Shown piece by piece: positions 25,537 to 38,200 of a stretch of 64,000 nucleotides of DNA. The translations under genes were made by a program, and so were the position numbers. The notes beneath the pieces were generated by a model. It was not told the origin of the DNA. It saw nothing but the letters and a program-made list of their open reading frames with translations, and searched no databases. The stretch comes from Nomia melanderi (lineage: Eukaryota; Arthropoda; Insecta; Hymenoptera; Halictidae), in contig NC_135012.1 of the NCBI RefSeq assembly GCF_051020985.1, forward strand, positions 10,108,451 through 10,172,450, written 5' to 3'. Each line of letters opens with the position of its first letter. Positions within the stretch are counted from its first letter, which is position 1.

Positions 25537-25584
25537 ACAAATACAAATACAAATACAAATACGAATACAAATATAAATATAAAA
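25537..25584. repeat. (ACAAAT)n microsatellite
   Basis: Roughly five perfect hexamer units followed by degenerate ones (acgaat, acaaat, ataaat). Simple tandem repeat. Confidence 0.85.
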
Positions 25585-28500
25585 ATATGTTACAATATAA
25601 GTAAATTAATACTTAAGATAAGAAGAGTCCATTGGGCCCATTTTGATATTTACTATTCAAAACTTTTCTACCAGTTATCGAAATTGTCGTTTACCAGTAC
25701 GTATATTGTATTAAAAAAACAATAATATGTATCGCATTTGAAACATAAATTAATAGATTACATAAAAGAATTAGTAACGAAAAGTAGAACATGTATTTTT
25801 TGTTAACCATTTCTTAAATTATTTTGCTAAACGATCCTTTAAGGATTAACTAAGCATTCTGCAGATAAATAGAAGAACAAACACTGAATCAATAAAATGA
25901 CCGAGTAAAATATACGAACTTATATCATGTGTGGTTAACATATTAAATTTTTATTTAATATAACTGAAGATAAAATTATACGAACAAGTACGTAACACGT
26001 AAATAAAAACATATTACTGCTACATCAATTCTACAATCATTTTATATAAACTCAAAAAGTCAATAATTTAAAATTCTAAAAGATCTGTTAAAATGTTATA
26101 ATCACCGAAGTCTATGGAAAGTGTATTAAATAATCGATATATCTCCACGTTTCCATTGTACGAGTAGTTTCTTCCCTCGTCGCGTAATCCTCGCCATCGA
26201 AAGGAAAATTCAATCTCCGCATAAACGAGGTACGCGTCCGCGACGTAACAATGAGCCGCGGACATAATGGAAACGTTACGCTTTACCGTTGGCGATTCAG
26301 TTCCATGGGAAAAATCGTTCGGGGAGAACAGCTTGCGGCTGAGTCCCGAACACCTGGATTTTCCAGAAATGAAAGGGCCACGCGACTGTGAACACGCGGA
26401 TCACGCCTCGGAGTCAAGTGCCTCGTTACCGAATCGTGGGAATCTGCCGGGGCCTGGATCAGAAATTCGACTCACGGGCCAACAGACGGATTCGAGATTC
26501 GTCCCACTTGTTATCCACGCGATCGCCACGCTCGCTGCCCACTGCTCGCTTCTCGGATATATCAACGTACATCCGTTAGCCAGCGAAGAAAAAACGAACA
26601 CACAGATGCGTCGATTATATTGGTCTCTTCTGTAGCGAGCGCTTCGACGAAACTGACAAGGGGGAGTTCTGAGTTGATTGCTTTTTGAACGTGATTAAGC
26701 TGGAACTGTGGAGACTGACGAGTACGTGCAAACAAATTGTGGACTATTAATCCCATAGGAGCGACCGTTATTGTAAAAAGTAACAATAAGTCTTGACCCT
26801 CCGCGTTCAACGATGTTTTTCATTATAAATATTCATTACTCTTTTGTGGAATATGAACGATGGTTCTTGCAATTAACATAAAGAAAAGTTACTTTAGTGT
26901 GTACAAATTAATTTTAGACTGTTAATCACGTTGAACCAACTGTTATAAACAATGGCAATAAATTTTAGTCTTTTTGCATAGATTTTGCATAAGTTGTATT
27001 TTAATATTATATACAAAATTGAATATTGAAATAAAACTTTTATAGTCTTTTTATGCCGAATCTTTCAAGTACAAAATTGATAATTAATTAATATTTCAAA
27101 TATCAAAATGTGAAAAAACGATTTATCAGTTAGTTCTTCGTACATAATTCTGGAATAGTCTGTTTAGTAAGAATTTAGCAAAAATTATTAAGAGATTACC
27201 TAAACCTTTCTAACTAACCCTCCGTGAACGAATTTTTATGCGTGACCATAAAACAATGTATGAAATTAATAAATATCGACCAGTAAACACAAATTAACAA
27301 TGCGTTCGATAGTTTTAATAATTTTATTGAAACGAATATATTTTGTAACGTCGAAGTTACAACGACGTTGAACATTTACACCTTTGTGCATAAAAGTTTA
27401 CGTTGACTAATGACTTAATTTGCTTCGTCACTTTGCGATACAAAATTTAAATGAATTAACGCCACATAAAACATCATATATCTTATAAACACACAAAATA
27501 AAATATAATATAAAGATATATAATTTTTGCTAACTAATACACACATATTCATGTCCGTTTATCATACACAAAAATTCTCCAATAAGAATTCCTTACAAAA
27601 AATGGAAGTTCTTTTAATTGTATTATTCCCAAACTTTTAGCCAACAGTATATTTGGGTAGTTTCTTTCAAACGAAACATTTTGTACAATGTATAGAAAAT
27701 CTCTCGCTTCCGTTAATTCATTGAAGCTTCCACTGCATCACACTCGCTTCTTAACGAGTAATCCGTTTGTCTCCGCGAGAATGGCACAGCTGAGTTTTTC
27801 ATATAACGGGGTTATCGGACGTGTCTTCGTACCTTTTGACTGCGGACAAGAACGCACCGCGTCGATTGGACAGCATAGTGATTTGCGAAACCCGTAAATT
27901 GCGCCCTACTTCGCCCGTGTCGCCCTGCAAAAAGATTAAATCGTTTCCCGGGCCCACTTAATAATCGGATCATCTGTCGCGAGACAGAGGGAGCACAACA
28001 ACGATGAATAACGATTAAAAGAAAAAGTTTAATAAACTGTTTAACGCATGAACTGAAAAATTCATCTGCTATTTATATTGATTCGTAATCGAACATCGTA
28101 CTTTCACCCTTTCCCTTATCTCTCCTGACCGAATTTCTCTTCACTAATTTCACTATAATTTAATGGTATATAATTAACTATACTTAATGACATTAACAAC
28201 TTTGTCTTCTCGAAAGTCTTTAATTACTTGTGCTCGTGTGTGTCTTATTTATTTAATATTCTTATTCCGCACGGTGGAGGATGTGCGTAAGAAATATTAT
28301 GTTCCATTCTTTATGTTTCTTTTGCGATTTTCGCTTTACGATTTATCGTTAGTCGATTGAAGCTTACGGTTATCATTGAACAAAATTGCATAGATGTTGA
28401 CAATGGAAGTGGGTATTTGAACGTCGAAGTTGCGTTGTAATTCTTCATAATAATTACAAGGATGAAGTAATTTATAACCTCGTAAAAATTCTGTTATAGT

Positions 28501-30332
28501 GTCAGTAAGTGTAAAGCAAGAAATTAGAAGAGAATAGTTTGAATTATGTATTGATTATAATGCGAAACTGTGGAATCTTAAACGTAAAAAAGTTCAATTT
28601 CTAACATTTTAATAACTGCTCTTATTAACTTGAAGATATTAGACGTTTATGAAGAAAGAAGTGTCCTTTATACATGTATAGTAGTTTCAAAACACACATT
28701 ATTTATTTCGAAAAAAATTGTTCCTTAACTACGTACAGAAAACGTAAGCATCATTGCATTAACACAATATTATTATTGGTCTAAAATCTATATGAAAAAT
28801 AAAATTCATTAAATGTTTCTCGGTAGTTTGATCATTTCCCAATGCGATGCACCGTGCAATGGCGCAATCAGAAGATGTCTGGAATACCGGCACGTACCAC
28901 CACGTGTCAGACACGCTTCACGCAGGGGAAACGGGTTTACTGTATCATCCACGTGGCATTTCTGCTGCTCACGCTTTGTTTCTTCATATCCCGCTTATCA
29001 TAAGGCTATTGTATTCAGGGTGTTCTGTAACCGCGACGCAAATGAGAATCATAAATAAACTGAAAATGCGGTAACTCGGACAATAAGTAAATAATAATTA
29101 ATAAAGTAAATAAGTAATGTAATATAAATAATGAAGTAAGTGAATGGAAGAGAGGTGAAAATACAGATTGAAAGCTTATCACCTGTGGCCTAGAGCTTTG
29201 TAGAATACATGTTCATTCAACTGGTTTAATGGATATGAATAATATAGGTAATTAAAAGTAGGAAGTAACAAAATTTTTATGTTTGAGACCGTTTTTTGGA
29301 GTAACTATTTACAGGCTTAAACTTTGTCACACTTGTATTGAATTAATTGCTGATAGGATGTGTCTGAGATTTTTAGAAATCTCAAATAAAAATTTGATTC
29401 CATATTTATTTGTTTCCTATATTTAATTAGAAGCTAGCTAAATAGAGCTATCATTTAAAAACAAGTATTCTTCCAATTGACGACATTCAATTAATGTAAA
29501 TGAATTAATTTTAATATCATAAATTCAAATAATAAATTAAGTTTCATATTTATATATTATAGTGACAGATAAATCATCACGCATGAGTAACTTCTTATAA
29601 GTACTGATCCGATGAATATTTATTTACATTATAGTTGTTTTTAGTATTTAAATTAATAAATTTATTTTACTTGGATGTTATCTTTTTGCATTATATCTAC
29701 AAAATATGAATTCTTACCCAAGATGTTTTATTTGTGATAAATTACTTATATTTTTCAGGATAAAAATTTATGATAGTTTTCTGATTATTACATGGAGCTT
29801 TGTATCCACGTAAGTATTTGTTCCAGGTAATAAATAAATTCAACCTACTCATGCATTCTTGTAAGAAGATAAACCTCATAGGTAACTTGCAACACGTTCT
29901 CTGCTATTAATATCTAAGCTTAACTGGTCACATTATCCGGCTATTACCACCTTTGGTCATCAATTAAATCATCACCGTAAATCCTCATTACTACGTTATA
30001 GATGCTTCACTAAATTTAGAAGTCGCTGACAAGAAAAGTTGTTCTTTCAATGATCCAAACTTTTGACAACTTTTAATTAACGCTTTATTATTGCAAAAAA
30101 GAAGCTTAGCATAAATTAACATTACACATAACACAAATTAATAAAATTACTAGGTACTGAACATAAATTGTTTTATATCTATTCAGATTTCATACTAAGA
30201 ATTAATTGTTAATGAGTTATTATCAGAGTTCTTGCGATAAGCTATTATCTAGTTATTTATAGTACTAAATATTTGCATTCGACATCAACTATTTTATTTT
30301 GTATTGGGACATCTCATAAATAATGCGGTTTT
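25585..30332. other. Gene-desert segment
   Basis: No recognisable gene. GC-richer patches lie at about 26140-26660, 27690-27960 and 28830-29060. The first holds an ATG-initiated open frame of 122 codons (26267-26635) of unknown nature and a CSL-consensus match CGTGGGAA at 26435. The remainder is AT-rich. Confidence 0.5.
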
Positions 30333-30487
30333 TCATATTTCTTTTATTTTTAAAACTAAAGATAAATAAAACTGTTTTTAATATAAAACATATTCTCCTT
30401 CATTATCTACAAATTGTCTATGTATACATTATAATGACTTTAAAAACAGTTTTGTTTATCTTTATTTTTAAAAATAAAAGAAATATA
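30333..30487. repeat. Inverted repeat with 48-bp arms, possible MITE
   Basis: Arm 1 (30333-30380) and arm 2 (30440-30487) are reverse complements over about 48 bases with around three mismatches. They are separated by a 59-base AT-rich spacer. The arms include ttttatttttaaaa and actgtttttaa. The shape suggests a small non-autonomous transposon remnant or a strong hairpin. No coding capacity. Confidence 0.8.
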
Positions 30488-30499
30488 ATGCACTTCTAG

Positions 30500-30702
30500 G
30501 TTTTCTACAAAAAAACTGCTCGAAAGTCAATTGAACTGCTCAGTAGTTCTAGTGCAAAGTATACTTTGCATATAATTTCCTTAGAAACAATACAATAAAG
30601 TATACAATAAACGTCCAAAAATCTATTGCGAATCAATACACTTGTATAGTTTCCACAAAAAAAACTGCTCAAAGTTCAATTGTTCCCAGCAGTTCTAGCA
30701 AG
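30500..30702. repeat. Diverged direct repeat pair, about 145 bp apart
   Basis: The segment around 30505-30555 (acaaaaaaactgctcgaaag, then cagtagttctag) recurs at about 30652-30702 as acaaaaaaaactgctcaaag, then cagcagttctag. It looks like an old tandem duplication ending at the edge of the next GC-rich island. Confidence 0.65.
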
Positions 30703-31400
30703 TCCCCGAATGTGTCCGAACCGAGCGATGGCTGGAACCGTCTTCCTTCCTCCTTCCCTGTCCCCCTGTCGTGTCGGTCGGACACCCTCCCCCCACCGTG
30801 ATAAGTGTATCGGCTCTCTTTGTCCACTTATCTGCGTTCATCTTCGAGGATGGTCTGTTGACGCGTGTAGCGGGAGGCACGAGATCATGCGACTCGTGGG
30901 AACGGAGCGGCCGTTCGCGGTGAAGCGTTTCAGGAAGCTGTTGGTGGTGTTCCGCTCCCGCGGCCACCGGCGCGTCCTTAACAGCTCCGCGCCTCCGTAC
31001 CCGACGCCCTGGCACTTCTTCTTCATGCTCAAGTTCGCCACGACGACGCCCACGCTCCAATCAGCTTCCTGATCGCCGGGGAAAATGGGAGCTGTCCTGC
31101 TCGACGGGCCTCTTCTTTCCACATGCCGCTAATGTTCCGCCGTGCGGAGGACGGTTTCATACGCGACGCACGTTAATTAGTAACATGCTCTGCCGCTGAT
31201 CGTATCGCCGTGATCCTACGGGTTTAAACCGGGCTCCAGGCTTCGCCAGGTATCCGACAGCGAACATTCCAAGGTGTCGATTTTAATGAAACGCTTCGCA
31301 CAGGGGAACGACGACGCCGAGTATCGGCGAATTTTCGAAATTTTTCGCATTTCCGACGAATCGCGCGCGAAACATTTTACAGGTTTCTGTACTTTTTGAC
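30680..31400. promoter_or_regulatory. GC-rich island with a possible short coding exon
   Basis: A third GC-rich island. On the plus strand, 30887-31072 is an ATG-initiated frame of 61 codons in which nearly every third base is G or C. That is the pattern seen in the two TTLL genes and the feature that makes this more than a chance open frame. The peptide (MRLVGTERPFAVKRFRKLL at its start, ending in TTTPTLQSAS) is not one I recognise. The minus strand is also open for 122 codons. A CSL match CGTGGGAA lies at 30895. Regulatory DNA with accidental frames is equally possible. Confidence 0.3.
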
Positions 31401-31668
31401 CAGTTAACCGCATTTGACGAGTGTACGTTTATAGAAAAATTAGAAAATTTAGAATCATCGCAAATATTTGTTCTTGGCCAAGATAAAGAAGACTATTCTT
31501 AAGAAAACTAGTTTCCCCATTTTTTCTACCATTTAACCAGTTAACCGCATTTGACGAGTGTACGTTTATAGAGAAATTAAAAAATTTAGAATCATCGCGA
31601 ATATTTACTTGTTCTTGGCCAAGGTAAAGAACTAGTTTTCCCATTTTTTCTGTCATTTAACTGAGCAT
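31399..31668. repeat. Tandem duplication, about 137-bp unit, two copies
   Basis: Copy 1 starts at 31399 and copy 2 at 31536, both with accagttaaccgcatttgac. They share further blocks (gagtgtacgtttatag, tttagaatcatcgc, tgttcttggccaag, cccattttttct). Copy 2 lacks a short stretch of copy 1. Recent local duplication, no coding content. Confidence 0.9.
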
Positions 31669-31734
31669 TACATGTCATCTTGAAGCTTGAAATGATACTA
31701 ATTCTTTCAACAATGAATTTTTTTGAGACAAACA

Positions 31735-31885
31735 TGTAATTCTTCTTTGTTTTGCTTTGGTTTTTCATTCAAATGCATCCTAGGTGTATTCGTTCTGCGT
31801 TTGACGAATGCACGCTTCATTTTATTTTATTGCTCGAAACGAGATAGTTTTGAAACTAAATTCTACAGTTAACAGGCAACACATT
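31735..31885. repeat. Dispersed repeat, copy 1
   Basis: About 150 bases that match 41222-41372 in the same orientation: tgtaattcttctttgttttg, then a diverged middle, then attctacagttaacagg. Similarity is about two thirds by eye, so this is an old dispersed element or segmental copy of unknown class. Confidence 0.65.
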
Positions 31886-34800
31886 GCGTATTAGTTTATT
31901 CTTGAAAAACTGTATTAATCTGTTAATCCTGTTAATTAAAGGTATGGTACATATCATGTATAAATGAAATCTATTTCGTAAATACGTTATTGCTGAATAA
32001 ATATTATATAAGATAACAAAACTAAGCTGATGAATAAGATAAAACTGTATTTGAATAACCATTTCAATAAACAAACCTCAGAAATTTATTCTAAATACTT
32101 TTCAAGATAAATACCCAGGTACCTGTTTTTGTGACGAAAAAACTATATTATGTATCTACACTCGAGATACGATCGAATGAAAGAATCGAATAAATGTTTG
32201 CAAAATAAAGACGTGTTGCATCAAAGTTTACGTAACATTCAATTTATCGCCCCAATGAAAACACAAGCAACCTTATGTCTTTATCTCCCAGGTACGTTCT
32301 GTAAATTTTAAAATCGGTTTTCTTAATTAATCGGACGAACGCGCGCAAACAGTAATTTTTAAGGACCCGTTGGAATTGAAATAATTTATTATTTGATAAT
32401 ATTTACCGTGTTATTATAACGAAAATTATGTGTATTTACGGTCCACCCAATTGAAATTTATGGGATCTCTTCGGTTATTGGTAGGTGTGCGATCGAAAGC
32501 GAGATACTTCGAAGATTTTTTCAAAGGATCTCCACCGACAGTGACACGCGGGCTTAATTATCAACACAGTTACAGTTCGGGTTGTCGTCACAACCGATGT
32601 TCGTCCGTTTGACAAATTTTAAACAAATTAATGCGATACTTATGACCACGTTATTCATCGAGACATCTGCAATTAGTCACGCACTCTTTGGGACGTATCA
32701 CTTTCTCTTCCAGTAAGCCACGTGTCTTACTGAAAAAATAACTTCCATTTGAATTATTCATTATATATTCACTGTACGCCTAAATATTTGGGATTATTTA
32801 TTAGATGAGATTCGTCGTTTGAGATGTTCGTTCGGGAATGCTAATTTCTATTCATTCTTTCCTTTCATTCCGAGACATCTATATAACTTTTACGAAGATC
32901 CACGTGAATTTACTGATACTAAACATTCGATAAATAATTCAATATTCAAAAGTGTCTGTGTCATGTAATGTAGAACTATAATTTCAAACTAAAGTCATTG
33001 TATTAATAAAACGAAACATTATATTAAATAGAGAAAATAATCGTTGTTAAGATAGTTGTATTCCGACGTTTATCAGAATGTTGCTTTACATATTTTCCAT
33101 GTAACATTTATTTACTTGATTTACGAAAATCGTGAAATCAGAAACAAGTTTGAGTGGTTCAAAAGAATGGCGGTCTTAACGCCTATTTCTCAAGAAAAAA
33201 AGCTTTCAAGACATGTTCTTCTTTAATATTTAACAATAATTAATATTACTAACTTTGTAATATTAGTATTTAATTTATCCAAGAACATTGCGCAGCAGCT
33301 TTTTCCTCGAGAGCCCAGAAGCAGGAGTTGAAACATTATTCCGAACCGCTCGTTTAATGACATAACACTTCTGTTTAAAAAGATTCGGACACTTTCGTGA
33401 ATCACAGTGTTCGGAGAAAATGATTTATCGCGAGGATAATCGAGCGCAAAAGGAATCTTAGGAAACGAATCGCATAAATCATACACAGAGAGAGAAATGG
33501 AAATTCCTGGCCAGGAAATTGTCATTAAGTCACCGTAGACTTTGGCTCGCGTGCGAACGCGACATATTCGTGCGTGAGAGGCAATGAAACGATGGTTACA
33601 TACCACGCGAGAGAATGATCTTTATACATGTATAGGCAGTTACGAACACGCCGATCAACGAAGCAAAATCATATAATTAAAAACAATTACATGTTTTACA
33701 ACGCAAATTATACCGTATCTAAGGAAACGTACAACTGAAACAGCGAAACGCGAACGAACGTTTTCAACAGATGCAAGATTTTGAGCATATTAATTGCGTT
33801 GAAAGCTTTTAATTAGGTTATTTAACAAGTTTCGATTCCTTTTTCCTTTCGTCTGTTACAACATTCAACAGATCTTCAGACGCTGAATGTAAATTGCAAA
33901 ATCGCTTCACTCCGACAATTTCAGATTCTGAGAAATTTAATTTCAGAAGCTTACTTTAACAATATGAATATTATTATTTTGCAGTTATTGGAGAGTACTA
34001 TTTCTTTGTTATCAATATTGACATTAAATGCAGAGATTGTGGAAGCACTCAGTGATCAAGGATTTGATGCTTTAAAGACCAAGTTTTTATGAAAGAATCT
34101 ATCATATTCCGTAAGAATTTTTTTAATAATCTTTTATGCTGTTACAGTTATACTTAGTAAATAATGGCAGAGATCATAATTAACATCAGTTATTATAATA
34201 AAGAATAATAAAAATGGAAGGAAATTAATCAAACTGAAACACCTGAAAAGAATTTTTGAAGCAGTTAACACAACACAACCTAATATTTCTATATTTCAAT
34301 GACACAGATGAAAACGATCAAATATTAGCCAAAAAGTTTAGGCGCATTTTTAAATGATGTTCAAACAAAAATATCACCGCGTTAAACTTATGTACTTATT
34401 TACAATATTTATACACATTAAAATACGAATGCCACATTGAAACACCTAGACATTTCCGACCTAATACATCAGTAGTCTATGATACATCAGTAATTCATAC
34501 ACGAAACATGCGGTTTCATCATTAAAACTTCTAATGCGAAGATATTAATCAAATATAAGTAACGATGCATGTGTGCATCGGCGCGCAGTGTAAAGTTAAT
34601 CACTGCATTACGCCGGCTGCCTTCATCCATGCACATCGCTATCAGTATCATCTTAATCACGGTGCAATCGCTCGTCAAACGTTAATCCGACCGTGAATAG
34701 ACGCCTCCGCTTTCCGTCTATCCGTTAATGAGGACGCATTTACGTTCACGTGTAGGTCCCCCGTGCCTCTAGTACCGAGCACAATGAGTTGGGAGATGAT

Positions 34801-35390
34801 TCGATGGTGAGGCTGAGGAATGCTGGTCTCATTGGTCAACTTTCATCTTTTCTCGTCTCATTTTCGATACTATTAGGGGTAAGTAATGTCCCAGCTTGAC
34901 ATTTGTCGTTGAGTCAACGTTGCAAACTTTTTGCGAATCAGGTTAACGATCTATTAATACTAAAGTGACCTCAAACACTTCATTAACCAGCAAATGTTTA
35001 TTTTCGAAATCCTCAATAAAAACACATTTATACTTAAAAGATTGCATATCTTCATAATAATACATTAAACACAAACCGTGTTCTCTTAAAGTTTTCAAGA
35101 TATCTACAGAAGAATTCGCATTTTCAAGGGGTGGTTTCACCCATTCGTGAAATTCGTAAACAAATACAATGTATTAGGCTTGACTTACCCTACTTACAAA
35201 GTTTCATTATTTTTCGAATTTCCTGTTGGATATCTTTCCTTATAATTGTTTCACATACGATTTAGAAAATTTAAATGAACTTTAGTTTTAAGGAACGACG
35301 TTACTTATGGGTGTCTAGTAATTTGCTATTCGCCAATACGGTTACACGTAACCAATCAACACCATAAACGAAATACTTAATTTCAGACCC
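31886..35390. other. Gene-desert segment
   Basis: No recognisable gene. Somewhat GC-richer patches lie at 32270-32620, 33280-33600 and 34540-34880. The open frame of 127 codons on the minus strand at 33223-33606 has no recognisable features. Confidence 0.5.
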
Positions 35391-38200
35391 CTTTTGGTCC
35401 TGCGCCTGCTGGACATCAAGTCATTTCTCAATTTTCGCGTATTGATGTATCGTAACGGCAATTAGGCGTGATCTGTTAGTATTACGGCTGCAGCATCACA
35501 GATTATACACAAATAACCGTTTTTCTTTCACCGATTGACATAATTGAAAAATATGTACAGGTATCGCTTAGAGTTTCATTTAAGAAAGTTAGTTCAAGCT
35601 TAATCACCGAGACTTTGACGCGTCCGTAAAAATAGTAAGACTTCTCGATATCAATCTATACACATAATATTCCAATTTTATTAATTATTCTCGACAAGAT
35701 TTTCAAACGCCCGAGTTAATCTACAAATTCGTTACTACAGTTACAAGCAACCATTTAAAACTATCAAACAGTAAACTAAAAAGGCACCTCTTGCCGCTGT
35801 TCCGCTGGACATCAAGTCATCGCCCACCGTACGCGACAGCGTGACAAACGAGTCCAAGTAACTTACCGGCCTGAATGTGTACCGGATGTGTGGCGGATCG
35901 GTGAAGTTGATGTATGATCATTTAGCGGGGCACACCTGCCCCGTCCGAGCTTGGTATTTTGACGGATATCGCGGCGGTTCGCGACGCTGAACGATCGTAA
36001 GAACCGTTTTACGGATGATGACGGAAGAACGACGACGTCGAAAGTTATTTTCGAGTAACGGACAACCCCGGGAACTAACGGCCTTAATCGTCAGTGTCGT
36101 CGACAAGCGATAGATCTCTGCTAAGGATCGTAAGCGATCGCCGGAGAAAGTTCCGATTGAAGCGTGACCGATAATCTCTGAAATTACGGTGTTCGTTTTT
36201 TGTTAAACTGCATGTCCGTTTAATAAATTATCGGTTACGGATTCAGATAATCGCTTGTTCCTGAGTTAATTACGACTACCGAACGCGATCTCGACCGGCG
36301 ATTTCGTGACTCGTAATGTACTCTCCTTTTCTTAAGGATGGAACTTCGGAAAAGTTTCGTTTCTAGGAAACACGAATGGTTAATTGGCTTGAATGTTGAT
36401 GTGAGAATAGTAAGAGGGAGACAAATGTCGAATATGAGTTTTATTGCGTTAGATTTATCAAGTTGTGGTCACCTGTTGTTGATTATATTTGATATTTGGT
36501 TTGGAGGTAATGAATTATCGTTGCGTTTTCGCGCAACGCTTTGAAAACAGGTATTTCAATATCAGTAAAATGCGAATCAGCGGACGTCATCTATTTTTTT
36601 GACAGATAGAACAGCATTTCTTAAAAAATTATTTTTCCTTTTAAATGATAAGTTAGTTAACGTATATTGTGAAAGTAAATATACTTCTCCTAGAAGTTTT
36701 TATTTGAGACCTAAAAAGGTTAAAAGATTATACGTTCTTTTTCTTTAATATGTTCTACTTTAAATCCTACATTTCCTCACTTCTCTATTTGAAGTGTGAA
36801 GTAAGGAACCGTTTGCTTCGTAAACAACTGACCTTTATTTAAATGAGTCACGGATTACTTAATTCTTTATTGTCACGTACTTACGATAGTAATACGAAAC
36901 ATTCCACATTGGGAGCATATTTCTCGTTAACACACCAAAATGAGAATTTCGAGCGTTTCGTATATTACTTATTCTTTCGTAACGAAGGCAAATGGCACTG
37001 GACTTGATTATTAATCGTTTGGTATCACAGTTCTTGAGTTACAGTATTATTTAGTTGCGTTACTGAATATTTCGATTCATCAATATCCTTCATGTAATTG
37101 TTTTCATTTTAGAAGCTCCGGTCACCAGTGATGTGTTAATGTGAACATGTTAATTTTACATAGCATTGCGTTGCACTCTTATGTTGTAATGGCAGTTAGA
37201 AAAATGACAATAATGGAGAAAAGTAGGTTCAATGCAGGAACATTTCAGGTGTCCTCTTTACCTACGTTCTGTTTACTAACCCCCATCCATTCACGGGAAT
37301 CAGATCGTCGTGAATCAGGGGGTTGCCGATGAATCGACGGGGAAGAAAGGGATACGTTGTGTCGGGCGTTTGTGAATGAAAGCCGCGTACGCACGAACCA
37401 GGAAGAAAGGGAGCGAAGCAATCAGGATATAAGCTAGGTGCTTCTGGCCAAATTCAAATTCATTGTTGTTTCATAAATATTCATGGACGCCTATCGCACG
37501 ATGTGTCCTGAATGGGCCCACGTGTTCCTTGATCGTGGGAATCGTACGGCTGCGTTAATAAACGAAATGTCGGTTACAGGTGAGCATATGCGTCACGTAA
37601 AATTCATATGTTTATACATTTCTGTACGTGTATTATACCAAACATTGAAAACGAGTAATTTTCAATGATCATTCAACAAATTTTTTCACGTAATTATATA
37701 CGCCTCTAAGAATTCGGAAATGTATTCAGCTGTTGTTAAAATTGTCATGTTTTGTTCGAATAACAGCTTATCAGTGAAACGATGATTTGAAGAGCGTGGA
37801 AAAATTTATAGCAGAATGAAATTTAGTAAGATGGAAAAAGAAAATTCATTTAGTCTGTAATATATATTTTCTGACGAATCAGAAGTTTAATCGAGTAAAT
37901 ATCAAAAAAATGGAATAGTCGACGAATCTTGTAAACTTTATGGGAACGTTACGTGTACGTTAAACTTTTCGATCTACGCATCGCCAAGCGGCTTTGCCCG
38001 CGTCGTGAAACCAGAAATTAAAAATTCGCGTGAGTATATCCAATCTTTGATGCTCTGTGCTCGTGGCTCGGCATCGCGGAGCGGTCGTTCACGGAAGTGT
38101 TTCGAAATCACGATCGCTTAAACTTTTGAAATTGTGGCCATTCACTTCGCGATGGATGGCCAACCGACACATCGGCATTCCAGCTGTGGCTTTTTTACAA
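35391..38200. other. Desert segment with GC-richer patches
   Basis: Contains a repeated 17-mer (gctggacatcaagtcat) at about 35409 and 35811 and GC-richer patches at 35800-36330 and 37280-37600. Near 37480-37600 a short frame from an ATG at 37483 runs into a good donor-like site (ACAG followed by GTGAGC, about 37579). In it lie a CACGTG E-box at 37519 and a CSL match CGTGGGAA at 37534. Another CSL match (TGTGAGAA) is at 36400. No protein is recognised. Confidence 0.4.

Noticed and set aside
36990..37012. Partial match to miR-263 (aatggcactgg)
   Set aside because: Only the first 11 bases match from memory and no flanking hairpin is visible.
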